Positions 5,553-6,436 of a DNA stretch of 6,436 nucleotides are shown one piece after another. Positions within the stretch are counted from its first letter, which is position 1. Each line of letters starts with the position of its first letter. Source of the stretch: RGIG2206 sp045648425. GTDB taxonomy: Bacteria; Bacillota; Clostridia; Oscillospirales; Acutalibacteraceae. Where the stretch lies: assembly GCA_045648425.1 (NCBI GenBank), contig JAZRNV010000018.1, forward strand, positions 1 through 6,436, given 5' to 3'. The translations under genes were made by a program, and so were the position numbers. Under the pieces are notes generated by a model. That model searched no databases, had not been told where the DNA came from, and saw nothing but the letters and a program-made list of their open reading frames with translations.

Positions 5553-6436
5553 TCAAACCACTCCTTAGCAATGGGAATTAGGTTGTTTGCGATGGCATTT
5601 ACGCCCTTTATATTAGGATGCACAAAGTCGCCTGTAAGCCCCCAAGAGCCGTTCATAAGTTCAAGCCCGCTGACATACTTGGCGTTGGCGTAGCCACATT
5701 CCGCCACAAGTCGACTCAAAATCTTGCGGTACTGAGCGAGTTTGCCCTCTTCACCGTAAAAGAAATCACTTGCCTGATAGGTTGAGTCAATAAATATAAA
5801 CTTGCTGTTCGGGTGTGAGTTGCACATAGTATCTATGCAGTATTTTGCGCGCTTTTCATATTCTTCGTTTTCAAACTCTCTCATATTAGCGCCCATACTA
5901 ATCACAGCACAGTCAAAATCAAGGGTTGCCAGATAATCTATCATCTCGGGTTCTACATGGCAAGAACCGGCGTACCCCTTGTTAAGATAATCCGCACCCA
6001 AGCTTTCTGCCAACTGATACACCCACGCGGCTGTGGGAACAAGTGACAAGCTGCCGTGAGTGATTGATGAGCCGTAGGCAAGCAGGGTTTTCTTTGGCAT
6101 CAGTTCTTCGGAAGGAACCGACACATCACCCTCTACATCATATATGGCAGCACCCTCGCCACTGTTTAAAATCACCCTTACGACCAGGGGTGAGAAGGGA
6201 TACCCATTCTCTGCCGTAAGGCGTTTCAAGCCATCCATACGTTCGGTATCAAGGGGAATTTCAATCCATCTTGGCCCGCTTGAAGCTGCAAATCTACTTA
6301 TCCACCAACCTGCCTGAATGTTGCCAAGGTAAACGAAAGCATCGTTGCTCTTGATTTTAATTCGTGCGCTACCCGAATTTACGACAAAACGGAGCTCAAC
6401 ACCTGTTGCACCGCGATTCATTCGTCTGCCCGGCTC
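5549..6436 (-). CDS. SGNH/GDSL-family hydrolase, N-terminus outside window
   Basis: Probable serine esterase or deacetylase of the SGNH fold. Counting from the ATG at 6421, block I is YGSSITHG (116-123, nucleophile likely S119), block II is NKGYAGS (147-153), block III is SMGANM with G177 and N179, and block V is DFVHP (D265, H268), giving a complete catalytic set. Before it lies a beta-rich region (about 1-105) like the N-terminal domain of GDSL_3-type enzymes. The frame stays open to the right edge (five more codons before the ATG), that ATG lacks a clear ribosome binding site, and the N-terminal domain looks cut short. I therefore treat the gene as partial, and a signal peptide cannot be assessed. 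It is followed by, and overlaps, the sugar isomerase/epimerase, hinting at removal of acyl groups from sugars. The substrate is unknown. Confidence 0.88.
   Translation of the reverse strand, partial: EPGRRMNRGATGVELRFVVNSGSARIKIKSNDAFVYLGNIQAGWWISRFAASSGPRWIEIPLDTERMDGLKRLTAENGYPFSPLVVRVILNSGEGAAIYDVEGDVSVPSEELMPKKTLLAYGSSITHGSLSLVPTAAWVYQLAESLGADYLNKGYAGSCHVEPEMIDYLATLDFDCAVISMGANMREFENEEYEKRAKYCIDTMCNSHPNSKFIFIDSTYQASDFFYGEEGKLAQYRKILSRLVAECGYANAKYVSGLELMNGSWGLTGDFVHPNIKGVNAIANNLIPIAKEWFD
5561..5566 (-). promoter_or_regulatory. Ribosome binding site that fixes a TTG start
   Basis: On the minus strand AAGGAG lies inside the end of the SGNH hydrolase gene, 8 nt before the TTG at 5552-5550. 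Its strength and spacing make the TTG, overlapping the upstream stop, the likely start of the isomerase. Confidence 0.7.

Overview
The window looks like a chromosomal piece from an uncultured Clostridia-type Firmicute, probably a gut Oscillospirales or Ruminococcaceae relative. The grounds are the gene set darA-holB-ricT, a clostridial 2[4Fe-4S] ferredoxin, strong AGGAGG-type ribosome binding sites, near-consensus sigma-A promoters, GTG and TTG starts, and AT-rich intergenic DNA around moderately GC-rich genes. The lineage is an inference from gene content. No tRNA, rRNA, CRISPR array, insertion sequence or phage gene was seen.

Left (1-1010, minus strand): a small operon of two unrecognised, AT-rich membrane-associated proteins with its own promoter. 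The second gene runs off the left edge. An intrinsic terminator at about 969-993 separates it from a single ornithine carbamoyltransferase gene (1011-2000, minus).

Middle (2001-4306): argF is divergent from a plus-strand operon, and both have TTGACA/TATAAT promoters in a 143-base gap that also holds a 7-bp inverted repeat. The operon is darA (PII-like cyclic-di-AMP receptor), holB (DNA polymerase III delta prime) and ricT (YaaT/PSP1-domain protein). Order and content match the Bacillus yaaQ-yaaR-holB-yaaT cluster, but yaaR is missing. darA and holB overlap by 4 nt.

Next (4307-4680, plus): a monocistronic 56-residue ferredoxin with an extended -10 promoter, a strong terminator and an approximately 84-nt leader. 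The leader can form two hairpins whose GC-only loops are complementary, suggesting a kissing-loop structure. This is the least explained signal in the window.

Right (4692-6436, minus): a two-gene unit of an SGNH/GDSL hydrolase (5' end outside the window) and a xylose-isomerase-like TIM-barrel sugar isomerase/epimerase, overlapping by 4 nt, plausibly acting on carbohydrate or acylated sugar substrates.

Most of the window is conserved core-genome content. The parts worth a second look are the ferredoxin leader, the divergent control region and the two unknown membrane proteins. No clear new defence or mobile system is visible.
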